Shown here piece by piece: positions 61,790-64,000 of a stretch of DNA of 64,000 nucleotides. Under the pieces are notes generated by a model. The model saw only the letters and a program-made list of their open reading frames with translations, was not told the DNA's origin and made no database searches. Positions within the stretch are counted from its first letter, which is position 1; each line of letters opens with the position of its first letter. The position numbers and the translations under genes were made by a program. The stretch is from CAZTHK01 sp964613215 (GTDB lineage: Bacteria > Krumholzibacteriota > Krumholzibacteriia > Krumholzibacteriales > CAZTHK01): positions 85,778 to 149,777 of the forward strand of contig CAZTHK010000008.1 in NCBI GenBank assembly GCA_964613215.1. The letters run 5' to 3'.

Positions 61790-63742
61790 CTATTCCAGCA
61801 GGTATTTCTCCAGGAAGAGAACTACGGCGTGGGAGTAGTAATCCCGGTTGCTCTTCTTGCTGAAACCATGGCCCTCATCCTTAGCCAGCATATACCAGGC
61901 GGTGCCGCCGTTGACCCTGATTGCTTCGATAATCTGCTCCGCCTCGCTGGCGGGAACCCGGGGATCATTCAGCCCCTGGGCTATGAACATGGGCCTGGTT
62001 ATCTTGCGTGCGTTGGTGGTGGGAGAGATCTTCTCCAGAAACTCCCTCATTTCGGGATCCCGCTCATCCCCGTACTCCTGCCTTCTCAGATCCCGCCGGT
62101 ACTCCCTGGTGTTTTTCAGGAAGGTTACAAAGTTGCTTATCCCCACCACATCTATACCGCATCTCAACCTGTCATTATAGTGGGTCATGGAGGCCAGTGA
62201 CATATAGCCGCCGTATGAACCCCCTGTCACCGCCACCCTGGAGGCGTCAAGACCGGGCTGCTTCTCTATCCATTCGAGCAGTTTGCCGATATCACGTACC
62301 GAATCCTCCCTCTTATAGCCGTTATCCAGCTTGAGATAACTCTTCCCGTAACCAGAAGATCCCCTCACATTGGGAGCGATAACAGCAATCCCCATTTCGT
62401 TCACGTAATACTGGAATGTGGAGAGAAAATAGGGAACGAACTGCCCCTCCGGACCACCGTGAATATAAATCAAAACGGGGGAGGGAGATTCTGCATCGCC
62501 GGGGCGATAAACAAATGCGGGAATCTTCCGGGGCTTACCTCCCACCTTATCGAATGTTTCATAATGTATCAGCTCTGGCTGGACGAAGTTTCCGGTGTTA
62601 AGGCCACCCACTTCGCTGTAGGTCCATCTGGTGAGGGAATAATCATCCAAACCCAGCACATACACATCCCCCGGCGACCTGGAGGTATTTATCACCATTG
62701 CCAGCATTTCACCACCGGGATGGAAATCCAGCCCGTATATCTGTCCGGTGGGGATTCCCGGCACCTTCTCCCACTCCTGCTCTCCGGTATCCAGCAGGTA
62801 TAGTTTGTCCATCCCATCCTCATTTACGGTGAAGGCCAGCCGGTCGCCCCGGGGAGACATCTCCAGGCTTCCCACATTCCACTGTATATCCCCGGTAAGA
62901 TTATCTGCTTCACCATTATAAATATTATAGTATTTTAAATTATGAAATTCATCCCCACGGTCATCGGTGTAATAGATATGCTCCCCGTCTTCCGCCCATA
63001 CTGCGGTACCGTAGGAAACCTTCTCTTCTGTTGGATTTACCTGGGTCAGATCACCACTCTCCATATCCAGCACATAGAGGTATGATTCGTTGGCTGAAAC
63101 ATATCTTCCCACCAGCATTCTGTCATCATCCGGAGACCACTCACCGGGAAACCATACTCCCCCCTGCTGCACCACCGGCTCTGCTGAGGAGAGATCATCC
63201 ATATCTCCGACCAGTATGTCCCAGTCCCTGCCGTTTCGTTGAGTGCTGTAGAAAGCAAATCTGTCACCATGGTTCGACCAGAGCGGACCTCCATTACGGG
63301 AGGAACCATCGGTGAACATCTGGTAAGAGCCGTTCTCCATATCGAAGTAGAACAGCTGATAGAATTCGCCCCCGCCCACATCCCTGGCGAAGATAAATCC
63401 TCTCTCACCTTCAGCCGGACAGACCGCCGCCCCCCTCACCGGTTCCTCGAAGAAGGTGATCTGTCTGCGGGCGCCGCCGGGTTTTTCCAGCAGGTGAATC
63501 TGGGAGGTTTCCCCGAACCTGGTGGAGATCAGCATCCCCCCGCCACCGGGCAGCCAGCCCTGGATGGAAGCAGATCTGGTGTTCCTGTACTGCCCCATCC
63601 TTTCCTTTATCCGATCGGGTATCTCCGGTATCTCCTCTATTACCAGATTGCCCTTCTCCAATCTGGAGACTTCAGCGTAAATATCGCCGGCGGCGATAAT
63701 TATAGATGTCATTAATACTGCGACCAAGAGCAGCTTCCTCAT
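61790..63742 (-). CDS. Secreted S9-family prolyl-oligopeptidase-type serine peptidase
   Basis: The 650 residues begin with a signal peptide (1-23). About residues 50-390 form a beta-propeller with WSPDDDRM and MSPRGDRLAF blades. The alpha/beta-hydrolase domain has the triad S509 (GGSYGGYM), D593 (LNDPRVP) and H625 (DEGHGFSK), plus oxyanion-type YIHGGPEGQ. It is related to acylaminoacyl-peptidase and dipeptidyl-peptidase-like enzymes and should act in the envelope on short peptides. It is the last gene of the window; 63743-64000 upstream holds no other feature seen. Confidence 0.93.
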   Translation of the reverse strand: MRKLLLVAVLMTSIIIAAGDIYAEVSRLEKGNLVIEEIPEIPDRIKERMGQYRNTRSASIQGWLPGGGGMLISTRFGETSQIHLLEKPGGARRQITFFEEPVRGAAVCPAEGERGFIFARDVGGGEFYQLFYFDMENGSYQMFTDGSSRNGGPLWSNHGDRFAFYSTQRNGRDWDILVGDMDDLSSAEPVVQQGGVWFPGEWSPDDDRMLVGRYVSANESYLYVLDMESGDLTQVNPTEEKVSYGTAVWAEDGEHIYYTDDRGDEFHNLKYYNIYNGEADNLTGDIQWNVGSLEMSPRGDRLAFTVNEDGMDKLYLLDTGEQEWEKVPGIPTGQIYGLDFHPGGEMLAMVINTSRSPGDVYVLGLDDYSLTRWTYSEVGGLNTGNFVQPELIHYETFDKVGGKPRKIPAFVYRPGDAESPSPVLIYIHGGPEGQFVPYFLSTFQYYVNEMGIAVIAPNVRGSSGYGKSYLKLDNGYKREDSVRDIGKLLEWIEKQPGLDASRVAVTGGSYGGYMSLASMTHYNDRLRCGIDVVGISNFVTFLKNTREYRRDLRRQEYGDERDPEMREFLEKISPTTNARKITRPMFIAQGLNDPRVPASEAEQIIEAIRVNGGTAWYMLAKDEGHGFSKKSNRDYYSHAVVLFLEKYLLE

Positions 63743-64000
63743 GATTCTTTCCTTTCTATTCTGTTTGTTTTTTGGCGAATTATCATATCAAAAGAGGGGT
63801 GATATTACAAATAAAACCGTACAACCCGGCCTGATCCGGTACAGTTCTCCACACAGATAATGATTCAAAGTTTGGGCCGAACATGAAATGGGATTAAGCA
63901 ACCATGACCGCCAGGCAACCTGCCCTGATCGGAATATTTATTACAAATCACACCTGTCCAAAATAGCCTTTTAAAAATATGATTAAAAGGGCGCTCCTTT

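Overview
This window reads as chromosome from an uncultivated or little-studied bacterium, probably of the FCB superphylum or a related candidate phylum (Latescibacteria/Zixibacteria/Krumholzibacteria type). The main evidence is exported proteins ending in FlgD/T9SS-like C-terminal domains with a YPNPFN-type motif and a basic tail (at 2-2203, 6420-9236, 55031-55858, plus a decayed copy near 18098), a DUF4954 protein next to nagB, and long PAS-rich signalling proteins. This assignment is inference from protein style; no rRNA or tRNA gene was seen.

Layout. 1-9.3 kb: envelope and export genes (a truncated beta-helix protein, a CDF metal exporter overlapping a DegT-type aminotransferase, small membrane and secreted proteins, a secreted GH57-like enzyme). 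9.5-11.5 kb: a DUF47-Pit phosphate uptake operon behind a three-repeat Pho-box-like site. 12-18.3 kb: a TPR/sigma54 activator, a Pro-rich secreted peptide, a trypsin-like lipoprotein protease with a sigma54-type promoter and a perfect 252-bp PKD duplication, a stand-alone relative of its N-terminal domain, and a FlgD-tail relic. 18.5-30.8 kb: a full chemosensory locus (cheY-cheX; cheA-R-D-HDOD-Y-X-B on the minus strand; cheW and a soluble MCP), with sigma28-type promoters in front of two of its units. 31-35 kb: two radical-SAM proteins, one with a non-canonical cysteine motif, and an Rrf2 regulator with cysteines. 35-46 kb: a second, phosphorelay-type signalling cluster (HDOD, three receiver/kinase genes, a 2581-residue hybrid kinase with an embedded NrtA/NMT1-like solute-binding domain, an HPt protein). 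46.8-50.4 kb: a HypE-like protein and an Rrf2-SLC13 sulfate-type transporter unit with a clear promoter/operator. 50.7-64 kb: a DUF255/thioredoxin protein with an unresolved start, two exported proteins, nagB-DUF4954, an HNH endonuclease island, and an S9 peptidase.

The non-coding space is rich in small mobile or repeated elements not tied to any transposase in the window: a 182-184 bp MITE-like family (three copies, 16-bp terminal inverted repeats, about 4-bp target repeats), a 167-171 bp MITE-like family (two copies, 17-bp terminal inverted repeats, 7-bp target duplications), one nested at the edge of the other; a ~120 bp palindromic REP-like family (four copies); a 42-bp hairpin pair; and a regular 24-25 bp degenerate tandem array behind the HNH gene.

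The strongest candidates for unusual biology are the giant kinase with its internal solute-binding domain, the MCP with three almost identical five-cysteine PAS domains, the radical-SAM pair, and the nested MITE/REP landscape. All coordinates and residue numbers were derived by hand from the sequence; no database search was run.
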